This document shows, one piece after another, positions 34,092 to 42,313 of a stretch of 64,000 bases of DNA. The number at the start of each line of letters is the position of its first letter. Positions within the stretch are counted from its first letter, which is position 1. The stretch covers positions 186,001 to 250,000 of the forward strand of contig CAWJGZ010000003.1 in NCBI GenBank assembly GCA_963842505.1, in the 5' to 3' direction. The notes beneath the pieces were generated by a model. That model was not told the DNA's origin. It saw nothing but the letters and a program-made list of their open reading frames with translations, and made no database searches. The translations under genes and the position numbers were made by a program. This DNA is from PALSA-129 sp963842505. Its GTDB lineage: Bacteria > Acidobacteriota > Terriglobia > Bryobacterales > Bryobacteraceae.

Positions 34092-34921
34092 GCGGAAAAA
34101 TTCCCCATTTTGCGGAATTTGGCATAACGGTGCTGCACCAGTTGATCCGGGCTGAGGTCTTGCAATTCGCTCAGGCTGCGGCGGAGTTGCTGGCGCAGGC
34201 TTTCGGCGGCCGCGTCGGGGTCTTCCTGAGCGCCGCCAGGGGGTTCCGGGACGATGCCATCGATGAGTTTCAATTCGAGCAGGTCCGGCGCCGTGAGCTT
34301 GAGGGCCGCGGCAGCCTGTTCGGCCTTGCCGGAGTCGCGATAGATGATGGCGGCGCAGCTTTCCGGCGAAATCACGCTATAGACGGCGTTTTCCATCATC
34401 AGGACGATGTTGCCGACGCCAAGAGCCAGGGCCCCGCCGCTACCTCCCTCGCCGATGCAGACGACCACCACCGGGACGCCCAAGCGGGCCATTTCCCGAA
34501 GGTTGCGAGCGATGGCCTCGGCCTGGCCGCGCTCTTCGGCATCGATGCCGGGGTAGGCGCCGGGGGTGTCCAGGAAGGTCACCACCGGGCGGTGGAACTT
34601 GTCGGCCATTTGCATCACGCGCAAGGCCTTGCGGTAGCCTTCCGGTTTGGGCATGCCGAAGTTGCGAAACAGTTTCTGTTTGGTGTCGCGGCCCTTTTGC
34701 TCGGCAACGACCATCAGGGGTTTCCCCTCGAACTGCGCCAGGCCGGCGACAATGGCGGGGTCGTCCCCGAAGCTGCGATCGCCGTGGATCTCCTGGAAAT
34801 CGGTGAAGAGGCGCTGGATGTAATCGAGCGAATGAGGGCGCTTGGGGTGGCGCGCCAGTTGTACGCGCCGCCAGGCGGGATGGGTTCCCGACGGTGCCCC
34901 GGGGTTTTCTTCTGGAACCAC
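34088..34921 (-). CDS. accA: acetyl-CoA carboxylase carboxyltransferase subunit alpha
   Basis: 277 residues. Core motifs are present: VQLARHPKRPHSLDYI, GDRSFGDDPAIVAGLA, RNFGMPKPEGYRKALR, DTPGAYPGIDAEERGQAEAI and IGEGGSGGALALG, so it should transfer CO2 from biotin to acetyl-CoA with AccD. Compared with E. coli AccA (about 319 residues), the N-terminal helical segment (about 40 residues) is missing. An in-frame stop lies four codons upstream of the GTG, so it cannot be longer. A TAAGAT box sits 6 bases before the GTG. accD is not in the window. Confidence 0.93.
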   Translation of the reverse strand: MVPEENPGAPSGTHPAWRRVQLARHPKRPHSLDYIQRLFTDFQEIHGDRSFGDDPAIVAGLAQFEGKPLMVVAEQKGRDTKQKLFRNFGMPKPEGYRKALRVMQMADKFHRPVVTFLDTPGAYPGIDAEERGQAEAIARNLREMARLGVPVVVVCIGEGGSGGALALGVGNIVLMMENAVYSVISPESCAAIIYRDSGKAEQAAAALKLTAPDLLELKLIDGIVPEPPGGAQEDPDAAAESLRQQLRRSLSELQDLSPDQLVQHRYAKFRKMGNFSA

Positions 34922-34927
34922 TAATAC

Positions 34928-34933
34928 ATCTTA
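34928..34933 (-). promoter_or_regulatory. accA: candidate -10 box for accA
   Basis: TAAGAT on the minus strand ends 6 bases before the GTG start. No SD is visible between. This would place the transcription start at or beside the start codon. Confidence 0.4.
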
Positions 34934-35165
34934 ACAGGCATCCCCGGCTGCCCTGCCAGCCTCCCCAACCGGGCGATGCGGTACCTGGTGGGAAATCGGT
35001 GACGACGGCCATGGCTACCTCAACGGTAGCGTCCCAGGTCTTCCTTCGACATGAAAGGCGCTATGTGCCGGGTAATCCAACAAAAACAGTTTTCAGATAT
35101 TAAACTCCTTTAGCTATTGAGCCTGGAACGGAACAGTGGGAGAATATCGCCGGAGGATATTCGAA

Positions 35166-35840
35166 ATGGGAATGGCGAATGTCCAACCGAAGGAAGGGCC
35201 AAAGCCGCCGTTCGACCCCGAGATCTTCCTGGCCAAGGCCGGCGCGGGCAGGAACATCATGGACTACCGGAGGGGCCAAGTGGTGTTCTCGCAGGGTGAC
35301 CCGGCGGACGCCATCTTCTACATCCAGAAAGGCAAGCTCAAGATCACCGTCGTCTCCAGGCAAGGCAAAGAGGCGGTCATCGCCATTCTAACGGCGGGCG
35401 ACTTCATCGGCGAAACTTGCCTGGCCGGGCAGATCAAGCGCATGGCCACGGCCACCGCAATGACGGACTGCTCGCTCCTGCGGCTGGAGAAAGCGAGGAT
35501 GATCCGGATGCTCCGGGATGAGCCGGTCTTTTCAGAGTTGTTCCTGCACTATCTGCTTTCCCGCAACATCCGCATTCAGGAGGATCTGGTAGACCAGCTC
35601 TTCAGCTCCAGTGAGAAGCGGCTGGCGCGGGCGCTTCTGCTGCTGGCGAACTTCGGGAAGGAAGGCAAACCGGAGCCGGTGATTGCCAAGATCAGCCAGG
35701 AAACATTGGCGGAGATCATCGGCACGACACGCGCAAGAGTCAACTTCTTTATGAACCGATTTCGCAAATTGGGGTTCATCGACTACAACGGCGGACTATA
35801 TGTTCACAGTTCGCTGCTGAATGTTGTCCTCCACGATTAA
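35166..35840 (+). CDS. Crp/Fnr family transcriptional regulator
   Basis: 224 residues. A cyclic-nucleotide-binding-type sensory domain (VVFSQGDPADAIFYIQKGKL, then GDFIGETCLAG) is followed by a long helix and a C-terminal winged helix (ISQETLAEIIGTTRARVNFF). There are no clustered N-terminal cysteines, so an Fnr-like iron-sulfur cluster is unlikely. GGAGG at 35151-35155 fixes the start at the ATG at 35166 (35172 is also in frame). The ligand and targets are unknown. Confidence 0.9.
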   Translation: MGMANVQPKEGPKPPFDPEIFLAKAGAGRNIMDYRRGQVVFSQGDPADAIFYIQKGKLKITVVSRQGKEAVIAILTAGDFIGETCLAGQIKRMATATAMTDCSLLRLEKARMIRMLRDEPVFSELFLHYLLSRNIRIQEDLVDQLFSSSEKRLARALLLLANFGKEGKPEPVIAKISQETLAEIIGTTRARVNFFMNRFRKLGFIDYNGGLYVHSSLLNVVLHD

Positions 35841-35989
35841 TGGAGGATCAACCGCCGGGAGATCAAGCCTCCCGGCAAATGAACGGCCGTTGATGTGCAC
35901 TTTTGAACAGACGGCGGAACGATGGAGGTCTAAACTCCATCTGGGCTTGTTACAATCTCGCGACGAAGTAACGAGCAATTGAGGATAAT

Positions 35990-36187
35990 ATGACCCTGAA
36001 CTCACGAACCCGCGTTCGCCACAGCGTTCGCCCGCTGAACGTGTTCAGCTTCTGCGGCGAGCCCATCGTTGCGCCGCGCGACGAGTACTACCTGCTAACC
36101 AAAAATTTGCCGCCGTGTCCGGAGTGCAAGCGCGCCCGCGCTAAAGTCGCGCTGACGCTTGGCGGAAAATATCGCAGGCTGGTGTAA
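35990..36187 (+). CDS. small CxxC protein of unknown function
   Basis: 65 residues, basic, with FSFCGEPIVAPRDEYY and a CPEC motif (PPCPECKRARAKV). Three Cys could bind one zinc ion with a fourth ligand, or the pair could be redox-active. TTGAGGAT just upstream of the ATG and TACAAT at about 35950 support real expression. It is not in an operon with its neighbours. The family is not recognised. Confidence 0.6.
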   Translation: MTLNSRTRVRHSVRPLNVFSFCGEPIVAPRDEYYLLTKNLPPCPECKRARAKVALTLGGKYRRLV

Positions 36188-36313
36188 GGAATTCTGCAAC
36201 AGCCCCGCTCTTTCGGGAACCCCCAAGTTTGAGGTTCAACTCGCCCGGCCGGCGCCATGGCTGGTTCTGGACACTCACGGGCGGAAATCGTTACCGGGAG
36301 TTACTATAACGCC

Positions 36314-37666
36314 ATGAGTCGCCGCATCCTTTTCATTCTCTGGTTGATCCTCGCGTCTCCGTGGGCTTTCGGGAGTTCGCTGCTGCTCGTTTCTATTGAT
36401 GGCCTCCGGCCAGACTACGTTCTCCAGGCCGATGCACATGGTCTGAAGATTCCACATTTGCGCCGCATCCTGCGGGAGGGCGCGCATGCGACCGGCTCCC
36501 GCGGCGTGCTGCCCACCGTCACTTATCCGAGCCATACGACCATCGTGACGGGTGTCTGGCCGGTGAAGCATGCAATCTATACCAACACCACTTTTGATCC
36601 GCTGGGGATGAACTTCGAAGGCTGGTACTGGTATAGCGAAGACATTGCCGTACCCACCTTGTGGGAGGCCGCGGCGAACGCCGGGCTGACGGTGGGGAGC
36701 GTTTCCTGGCCGGTGAGTGTTGGCGCATTGGGAATCCGCTACAACGTTCCCGAGTACTGGCGGGCGCCGAAAGGAACGGATGACAACAAACTGCTGCGCG
36801 CGGTGAGCACGCCGGGACTGATGGCGGAGATCGCCAAAGACGCGGGGGTCTATATCGACGATTTGGACGACGCCATCCCCGCCGACCTGGCGCGCACACG
36901 GTATGCCGTCTGGATTCTACGCCACGGGAAACCGCAGTTTATGACCGTCCATCTGGCGGCGCTCGATCATCTGCAACACGCCACTGGCCCGTTCAGCGCG
37001 GAATCCAACACCTCGCTGGAACAGATCGACGAAATGCTGGGGCAATTGGAGGAAGCGGCGCACGGCGTTTCCGCGGACTACGCGGTGTGCGTGGTTTCCG
37101 ATCACGGCTTTGCGCGCATCGACCACAGCCTGAACCTGATGAAAGCCTTTGCCGGCGAAGGGCTGGTCACACTGGGGCCGGGCAGCGGCTTCCGGGGAGC
37201 GCCGGTGGTGCTCGATTGGAAGGCGTTTCCGAAGGTGGATGGCGGCTCGGCGGCCATTCTGTTGAAAGATCCGAAGGACGAGGCGACCCGCGCCAAAGTG
37301 GAACAACTGCTGCGGCGGCTGGCGGCGAATCCGGCGAATGGCATCGCCGGGATCCTGGACCGGAAAGCGATTGCGGCAATGGGGGGAAATCCCGAGGCCG
37401 TATTCTGGGTGGACATGCAGGTTAACTTCTCGGTTGTGAACTCGGCGGGAGAGTTAGTAACGCCGGCGAAAGGAGGCACGCACGGCTATGCGCCGACGCA
37501 TCCGGAACTGCTGGCCTCGTTTTTTATGGCGGGGCCGAAAGTAGGGAGCGGTCTCAACCTCGGTGAGATCGACATGCGCAGCATTGCTCCGACCGTGGCG
37601 GCATATTTAGGCTTCCCATTTCCGTCCGCCGACTTGAAGCCGCTGGTACTGGCCGGCAGGTTTTAG
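36314..37666 (+). CDS. exported type I phosphodiesterase/nucleotide pyrophosphatase
   Basis: 450 residues of the alkaline phosphatase superfamily (NPP type). A signal peptide (MSRRILFILWLILASPWAFG) is followed by the metal site SIDGLRPDYV, the nucleophile Thr in GVLPTVTYPSHTTIVTG, DHLQHATGP, SDHGF and THGY metal ligands. It probably hydrolyses phosphodiester or pyrophosphate bonds in the periplasm, substrate unknown. The ATG at 36314 starts the signal peptide. An in-frame start at 36257 would hide it. Confidence 0.88.
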   Translation: MSRRILFILWLILASPWAFGSSLLLVSIDGLRPDYVLQADAHGLKIPHLRRILREGAHATGSRGVLPTVTYPSHTTIVTGVWPVKHAIYTNTTFDPLGMNFEGWYWYSEDIAVPTLWEAAANAGLTVGSVSWPVSVGALGIRYNVPEYWRAPKGTDDNKLLRAVSTPGLMAEIAKDAGVYIDDLDDAIPADLARTRYAVWILRHGKPQFMTVHLAALDHLQHATGPFSAESNTSLEQIDEMLGQLEEAAHGVSADYAVCVVSDHGFARIDHSLNLMKAFAGEGLVTLGPGSGFRGAPVVLDWKAFPKVDGGSAAILLKDPKDEATRAKVEQLLRRLAANPANGIAGILDRKAIAAMGGNPEAVFWVDMQVNFSVVNSAGELVTPAKGGTHGYAPTHPELLASFFMAGPKVGSGLNLGEIDMRSIAPTVAAYLGFPFPSADLKPLVLAGRF

Positions 37667-37728
37667 GAGGTCCGGGATTGGGTTTTTGCCCCCGTTCTTG
37701 GCGTAGAGCCGAACGCCGGGGAGAGAAG

Positions 37729-37805
37729 TGGTAGGGACGGGCAGATTCGAACTGCCGACCTGTCGCTTAGGAGGCGGCCGCTCTATCCATCTGAGCTACG
37801 TCCCC
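37729..37805 (-). tRNA. tRNA-Arg (CCT)
   Basis: 77 bases with encoded CCA. The acceptor stem is GGGGACG/CGTCCCT with a terminal G-U pair. The anticodon loop CTCCTAA gives CCT. The anticodon stem GCCGC/GCGAC contains one C-A mismatch (positions 28-42). The T arm is GGCAGTTCGAATCTGCC. It reads AGG codons. Confidence 0.92.
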
Positions 37806-37840
37806 ACTGGTAGTCTTATTGTAGCGTGGCGGGGACGCGG

Positions 37841-39064
37841 TCATCGGGAGCGCCCGGCGGTCAAGCCTTTGCGGCCGATGTCGCGGCGGTAGTGCATGCC
37901 GTCGAAGCGGATCGCCTTGACGGCGCCATAGGCGTGCGCGATGGCGGTCGGAAGATCGTCGCCGCCGGCAGTCACTCCCAGCACGCGGCCGCCGGATGTT
38001 TCCAGGCCCGCGGCTCCCATGCGAGTGCCGGCGTGAAAGACGGTGGCGCCGGCCGATTCGGCTGCTTCCACACCATGGATGGGCTTGCCGGTTTCATAGG
38101 GACCGGGATATCCGCCCGACGCCAGCACCACGCAGACACTGGGACCGCGCCGCCATTCCAGCTTGACACCGGCGAGCGAGCCGGTGGCGGCGGCGAGGAG
38201 AGCCGGCACGAAGTCCGAAACCATGCGATGCATCAGCGGCTGGGTTTCCGGGTCGCCCAGGCGGACGTTGAACTCGAGCACTTTGGGGCCGGCTTCGGTC
38301 ATCATCATGCCGGCATAGAGAAAGCCGGTAAAGCCGGTGCGCTCGACCGTTGGGTAAATCACGCGGTCGAGGATTTCGCGCGTTTCGAGATCGGTGAGGA
38401 TGGCGCCGTCACAGTACGCGCCCATGCCGCCGGTGTTGGGTCCGGTGTCGCCGTCGAAGACCGCTTTGTGATCCTGGGTGGGGGCCAGCGGCACGACATT
38501 GCGGCCGTCGCACAAAGCGATGAAGCTGACTTCGCGGCCGCGCAGAAACTCCTCGACGACCAGGCGGCCGGTGAGGGTCTGGAGGGCCGTCTCGGCCTCG
38601 GCGCGGTTGTGCGCGATGACGACGCCCTTTCCGGCGGCCAGACCGTCGGCCTTCAGGACTACCGGGAAGCCGAAACGGTCGAGAGCCTTGCGCGCTTCGG
38701 CGGCGCTATCCACGGTGACGAACCCGGCTGTGGGAATATTACTTTGTACAAAGAAGTTCTTTGCAAAAATTTTACTTCCCTCCAGCCGCGCGGCGCCGGC
38801 AAGCGGGCCGACGATCTTGCGGCCGCGCGCGCGGAACTCATCCACTACTCCGCCAACTAGGGGCGCTTCGGGCCCGACGACCGTGAGCGCGGCGTCGATC
38901 TCCTCGGCGAGGCTCAGAAACGACGCAGTGGAGGGCAGGCACGTGCCGACCCGCGCGATTCCCGGATTGCCGGGCGACGCGAAGATCTCAACGCCCTTCG
39001 ACTGAGCCAACTTCCACGCCAGGGCGTGCTCGCGCCCGCCGCTTCCCAGGATCAGGATTCTCAT
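37841..39064 (-). CDS. purD: phosphoribosylamine-glycine ligase
   Basis: 407 residues. PurD makes glycinamide ribonucleotide in purine synthesis. The N-terminus MRILILGSGGREHALAWKLA is the family hallmark. The ATP-grasp domain has FPVVLKADGLAAGKGVVIA and GGMGAYCD, and the metal-binding part LEFNVRLGDPETQ. An upstream-extended frame (to 39952) lies antisense to mnmG and is not part of the gene. The start codons of purD and mnmG are separated by 18 bases. Confidence 0.96.
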   Translation of the reverse strand: MRILILGSGGREHALAWKLAQSKGVEIFASPGNPGIARVGTCLPSTASFLSLAEEIDAALTVVGPEAPLVGGVVDEFRARGRKIVGPLAGAARLEGSKIFAKNFFVQSNIPTAGFVTVDSAAEARKALDRFGFPVVLKADGLAAGKGVVIAHNRAEAETALQTLTGRLVVEEFLRGREVSFIALCDGRNVVPLAPTQDHKAVFDGDTGPNTGGMGAYCDGAILTDLETREILDRVIYPTVERTGFTGFLYAGMMMTEAGPKVLEFNVRLGDPETQPLMHRMVSDFVPALLAAATGSLAGVKLEWRRGPSVCVVLASGGYPGPYETGKPIHGVEAAESAGATVFHAGTRMGAAGLETSGGRVLGVTAGGDDLPTAIAHAYGAVKAIRFDGMHYRRDIGRKGLTAGRSR

Positions 39065-39082
39065 TTCGCTACAATCATAGCA
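39065..39082. promoter_or_regulatory. 18-base divergent promoter region, overlapping -10 boxes
   Basis: TACAAT on the plus strand (39070-39075) ends 7 bases before the mnmG ATG. TATGAT on the minus strand (39074-39079) ends 9 bases before the purD ATG. The two boxes overlap by 2 bases. Neither gene has an SD. The -35 regions would lie inside the opposite gene and are weak. Confidence 0.5.
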
Positions 39083-40882
39083 ATGCAGGAGAAGTACGAC
39101 GTGGTTGTGGTGGGAGCGGGTCACGCGGGATGCGAGGCGGCGCGGGCCTGCGCGCGGATGGGCGTGCGGACGGCCATGGTCACGATGAACCTGGACCTGA
39201 TCGCGCAGATGTCGTGCAATCCGGCGATCGGGGGAATCGCCAAGGGCCATCTGGTACGGGAGATCGACGCGTTGGGAGGCGTGATGGGGGAAGTGGCGGA
39301 TGCGGTGGGCATCCAGTTCCGCTTGCTGAACACCAGCCGCGGACCGGCGGTCTGGTCGCCGCGCGCGCAGATGGATAAGAAGATGTACCGGTCGCGCATG
39401 CGCCAGGTGCTCGAACAGGAGCCCAACCTGCACATCAAGCAGGCGGAAGTGGCGGCGCTGGCGGTGGACGGCAGGCGCGTCCATGGCGTGCACCTGCGCG
39501 ATGGACGCAGCTTCGAGGCCGGCGCGGTGATTGTGACCACCGGGACATTCTTGAATGGCTTGGCGCATGTCGGCGAAATGCAGTACAGTTGCGGGCGCAA
39601 CGGCGAAGCGCCGTCGCAACTGCTGGGCGCACAACTGCGCACTCTGGGACTGCAGTGGAGCCGTTTCAAGACCGGGACTCCGCCGCGGCTGGACCGCCGG
39701 ACGATCGACTGGGCGCAATTCGAACCACAGCCGGGCGATGCCGATCCAACACCGTTTTCGTTTCTGACGGCGCGCATCGACCGGCCGCAGATCGAGTGCC
39801 ACATCGGCTACACCACCGAGGCGACGCGCCGCATCTTGCGGGAGGCAATCCCGCGCTCGCCGCTCTATAGCGGGCAGATTGAGGGCGTGGGACCGCGGTA
39901 TTGCCCGTCGATCGAGGACAAGATCGTCAAATTTCCGGATAAGCCCCGGCACCAGATTTTTCTAGAACCGGAAGGGTTCGACACCAACGAGATTTATGTA
40001 AACGGGATGTCGACCAGCATGCCGATTGACGTGCAGGCGGCCATGATGGCCTCGATTCCGGGGCTGGAACAGGCCGAGATGATCCGGCCGGGCTACGCCA
40101 TTGAGTATGATGCCATCGACCCGCGGGAATTGCATCACACTCTGGAAGTGAAGTCGATTGCGGGGCTGTATCTGGCGGGGCAGATCAACGGCACGTCGGG
40201 GTATGAAGAAGCCGGCTGCCAGGGGCTGGTAGCGGGGATCAATGCTGCGTGCCGGTTAAGCGGCAAAGAGCCGGTGATCATCGGCCGAACCGAAGGCTAC
40301 ACCGGAATCCTGATTGACGATCTGATTACCAAGGGCGCGGATGAGCCATATCGCATGTTCACTTCGCGCGCCGAATTCCGGCTGCACCTCCGCATTGATA
40401 ACGCCGATTCCCGTCTGACCCCGGTGGGCCGCCAGGCGGGACTGGTGACTGATGAGCGGTGGGAGATGCTGAACCGTAAACTCCGGCAAAAGGAGCGGCT
40501 GACGCGGGCCCTGGAGCACGGCAAGTATGGACAGTGGCTGAAGCGGCCGGAGGCGTCGATTGGGGAAATTTCGTCTTGGGTGCGCGAGGTTTTGGGCGAG
40601 GAGCCGGTGCGAGGGCTGGTCGGGACGGTTGAGACCGAGGCCAAGTATAGCGGTTACATCGCGCAGCAGGAGCGGCAGATGGAACGAATGAAGGACGCCG
40701 AGCGGCGGCCGATTCCGGCAGCGTTCGGGTTCGGCGGGATTCCGGGCCTGTCACGCGAAGTACAGGGCAAATTGGAGCGCGTGCGGCCGGAGACGTTGGG
40801 CCAGGCGGCGCGCATTCCTGGTGTGACGCCGGCGGCCATCGCCATTCTGGATGTTTACCTGAGCCTGGACCGTGTTTGCTGA
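39083..40882 (+). CDS. mnmG: tRNA uridine 5-carboxymethylaminomethyl synthase MnmG (GidA)
   Basis: 599 residues. The FAD-binding motif VVGAGHAGCEAARACARMG (about 8-26), NPAIGGIAKGHLVREIDALGG and the Cys-containing GYEEAGCQGL are typical. With MnmE it modifies U34 of tRNAs. The ATG at 39083 is chosen by homology. A frame opening at 39026 would overlap purD. rsmG overlaps the 3' end by 11 bases, so mnmG-rsmG is one unit leading into the par genes, an arrangement common near chromosome origins. Confidence 0.97.
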   Translation: MQEKYDVVVVGAGHAGCEAARACARMGVRTAMVTMNLDLIAQMSCNPAIGGIAKGHLVREIDALGGVMGEVADAVGIQFRLLNTSRGPAVWSPRAQMDKKMYRSRMRQVLEQEPNLHIKQAEVAALAVDGRRVHGVHLRDGRSFEAGAVIVTTGTFLNGLAHVGEMQYSCGRNGEAPSQLLGAQLRTLGLQWSRFKTGTPPRLDRRTIDWAQFEPQPGDADPTPFSFLTARIDRPQIECHIGYTTEATRRILREAIPRSPLYSGQIEGVGPRYCPSIEDKIVKFPDKPRHQIFLEPEGFDTNEIYVNGMSTSMPIDVQAAMMASIPGLEQAEMIRPGYAIEYDAIDPRELHHTLEVKSIAGLYLAGQINGTSGYEEAGCQGLVAGINAACRLSGKEPVIIGRTEGYTGILIDDLITKGADEPYRMFTSRAEFRLHLRIDNADSRLTPVGRQAGLVTDERWEMLNRKLRQKERLTRALEHGKYGQWLKRPEASIGEISSWVREVLGEEPVRGLVGTVETEAKYSGYIAQQERQMERMKDAERRPIPAAFGFGGIPGLSREVQGKLERVRPETLGQAARIPGVTPAAIAILDVYLSLDRVC

Positions 40883-41441
40883 TTTCTCACTGTCGGCGGA
40901 GCAGGAAAGCGCACTCGAGGCGCATCTGGAAATGCTGTTGCGGTGGAACCGGAAGCTGAACCTGACGTCGATCCGCAATCGGGAAGAAGCAATCGAACGC
41001 CACTACTCGGAATCTCTGTTCCTCGGAAGGCACTTGCCGCCGGGGGCTTGGAAGATCGCGGACGTGGGTTCGGGGGCTGGTTTTCCCGGGTTTCCCGTTG
41101 CGGTGTTGCGTCCGGATTGTGAAGTGACGCTGATTGAGTCTCACCAGCGCAAAGCAGTTTTTCTACGGGAAAGCTCGCGGAAGCAGGCGAATATTCGGGT
41201 CTTGGCGAATCGGGCGGAAGAGGTGACGGAACGGTTTGACCGGGTGATTTCGCGGGCCGTCAGCTATGAAGATTTGGCTCCATACCTAAAGAAACTCGCG
41301 CCGGCTGCCGATTTATTGACTGGCGGAGAAGAGCCTCCACCAGGAATTGGGTTCGTTTGGGAGGCTGCCATCCGCCTGCCGTGGGGGAAGCAGCGGTTCT
41401 TGCGGACCGGAGTTGCGGTTTCACGTGAAACAGCGGAGTGA
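40872..41441 (+). CDS. rsmG: 16S rRNA (guanine-N7) methyltransferase RsmG
   Basis: 189 residues, slightly short. The SAM motif is ADVGSGAGFPGFPVA (about 65-79), followed by VTLIESHQRKAVFLRE and RAVSYEDLAPYL. It methylates G527 of 16S rRNA. The start is GTG within the mnmG 3' end. The last codons (VSRETAE) are written across a parS site, so the C-terminal sequence is constrained by DNA-level function. Confidence 0.93.
   Translation: MFADFSLSAEQESALEAHLEMLLRWNRKLNLTSIRNREEAIERHYSESLFLGRHLPPGAWKIADVGSGAGFPGFPVAVLRPDCEVTLIESHQRKAVFLRESSRKQANIRVLANRAEEVTERFDRVISRAVSYEDLAPYLKKLAPAADLLTGGEEPPPGIGFVWEAAIRLPWGKQRFLRTGVAVSRETAE
41417..41432. promoter_or_regulatory. parS site 1, inside rsmG
   Basis: GGTTTCACGTGAAACA matches 15 of 16 bases of the consensus ParB palindrome TGTTTCACGTGAAACA. 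It is within the rsmG coding sequence, 9 bases before its end. Confidence 0.85.
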
Positions 41442-41483
41442 CGGCAAGTGACTTGTATTTGGCGGGAAGCACTGGAAACCTCC

Positions 41484-41499
41484 TGTTCCACGTGAAACG
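41484..41499. promoter_or_regulatory. parS site 2, upstream of parA
   Basis: TGTTCCACGTGAAACG matches 15 of 16 bases of TGTTNCACGTGAAACA. It covers the place of the parA -35 (about 41487-41492), so ParB binding here could repress parAB. Confidence 0.85.
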
Positions 41500-41509
41500 C
41501 CAAGCATGC

Positions 41510-41515
41510 TAGTAT
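41510..41515 (+). promoter_or_regulatory. parA: candidate -10 box for parA
   Basis: TAGTAT ends 6 bases before the TTG start of parA. No SD is visible. The spacing suggests a leaderless message. Confidence 0.45.
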
Positions 41516-41521
41516 GGCCGA

Positions 41522-42313
41522 TTGAGCCGAGTATTTGCGATAACGAACCAAAAAGGCGGTGTCGGAAAGACCACTACGGCCATTAACCTGGCGGCGGCTT
41601 TAGCGGCCAACGACTTCCGGGTGCTGGTGATTGATTCAGACCCGCAAGGCAATGCCACCACAGGACTTGGCGTGAGCAAAGAGTCTGGCCGGCCGAGCCT
41701 GTACCAAGTTCTTCTGGCGGACGCGCTGGCCAAAGACGCGATTGTTGCGACTGAGTTCGAGGGGCTGTACCTGATTTCCGCGGATAAGAACCTGGTTGGC
41801 GCGAATCTGGAGTTAGTGGACTTGGCGGACCGCGAATTCCGGCTGCGCGAAAGGATAGCCGCGATTCGTGAAGACTTCAGCTATATATTGATCGATTGCC
41901 CGCCCGCGCTGGATCTGCTCACCCTTAACGCGTTGATTGCGGCCGATTCGGTGCTGGTGCCGATTCAGTGCGAATTCTTCGCCCTGGAAGGCATTTCGGA
42001 ACTGATGGACACGATTGAACGAGTACAGGATGGCTTTCAGCACCCGCTGGCGGTTGAGGGAATCCTGCTGACGATGTTTGACGACCGAAACAACCTGACC
42101 CGACAGGTGGCTGCCGACCTGTCGGAGTTTTTCGGTGATTTGGTGTTCAAAACCGTGATTCCCCGAAGCATACGGCTGGCCGAAGCGCCGAGCTTCGGCA
42201 AACCTATCCTCGCGTATGACCCGCGCTCACGGGGAGCGGAAAGCTACATCAAGCTGGCGAAAGAGATTTTGGACCATGAACAAACCCGACAATCCGCGCA
42301 GGGCGCTCGGTAG
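41522..42313 (+). CDS. parA: chromosome partitioning ATPase ParA (Soj)
   Basis: 263 residues. The deviant Walker A NQKGGVGKTTTAINLA (about 8-23), DSDPQGNATTGLG and the Walker B-type LIDCPPALDLLTLNA identify a chromosomal ParA. It moves ParB-parS complexes after replication. The TTG start gives MSRVFAITNQKGG, the normal N-terminus. parB overlaps by 38 bases. It shows no N-terminal HTH, as in chromosomal rather than plasmid type Ia ParAs. Confidence 0.96.
   Translation: MSRVFAITNQKGGVGKTTTAINLAAALAANDFRVLVIDSDPQGNATTGLGVSKESGRPSLYQVLLADALAKDAIVATEFEGLYLISADKNLVGANLELVDLADREFRLRERIAAIREDFSYILIDCPPALDLLTLNALIAADSVLVPIQCEFFALEGISELMDTIERVQDGFQHPLAVEGILLTMFDDRNNLTRQVAADLSEFFGDLVFKTVIPRSIRLAEAPSFGKPILAYDPRSRGAESYIKLAKEILDHEQTRQSAQGAR

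Noticed and set aside
39065..39952. Upstream extension of purD across mnmG
   Set aside because: The family start MRILILGSGG lies at 39064; the extension is antisense to the FAD domain of mnmG.
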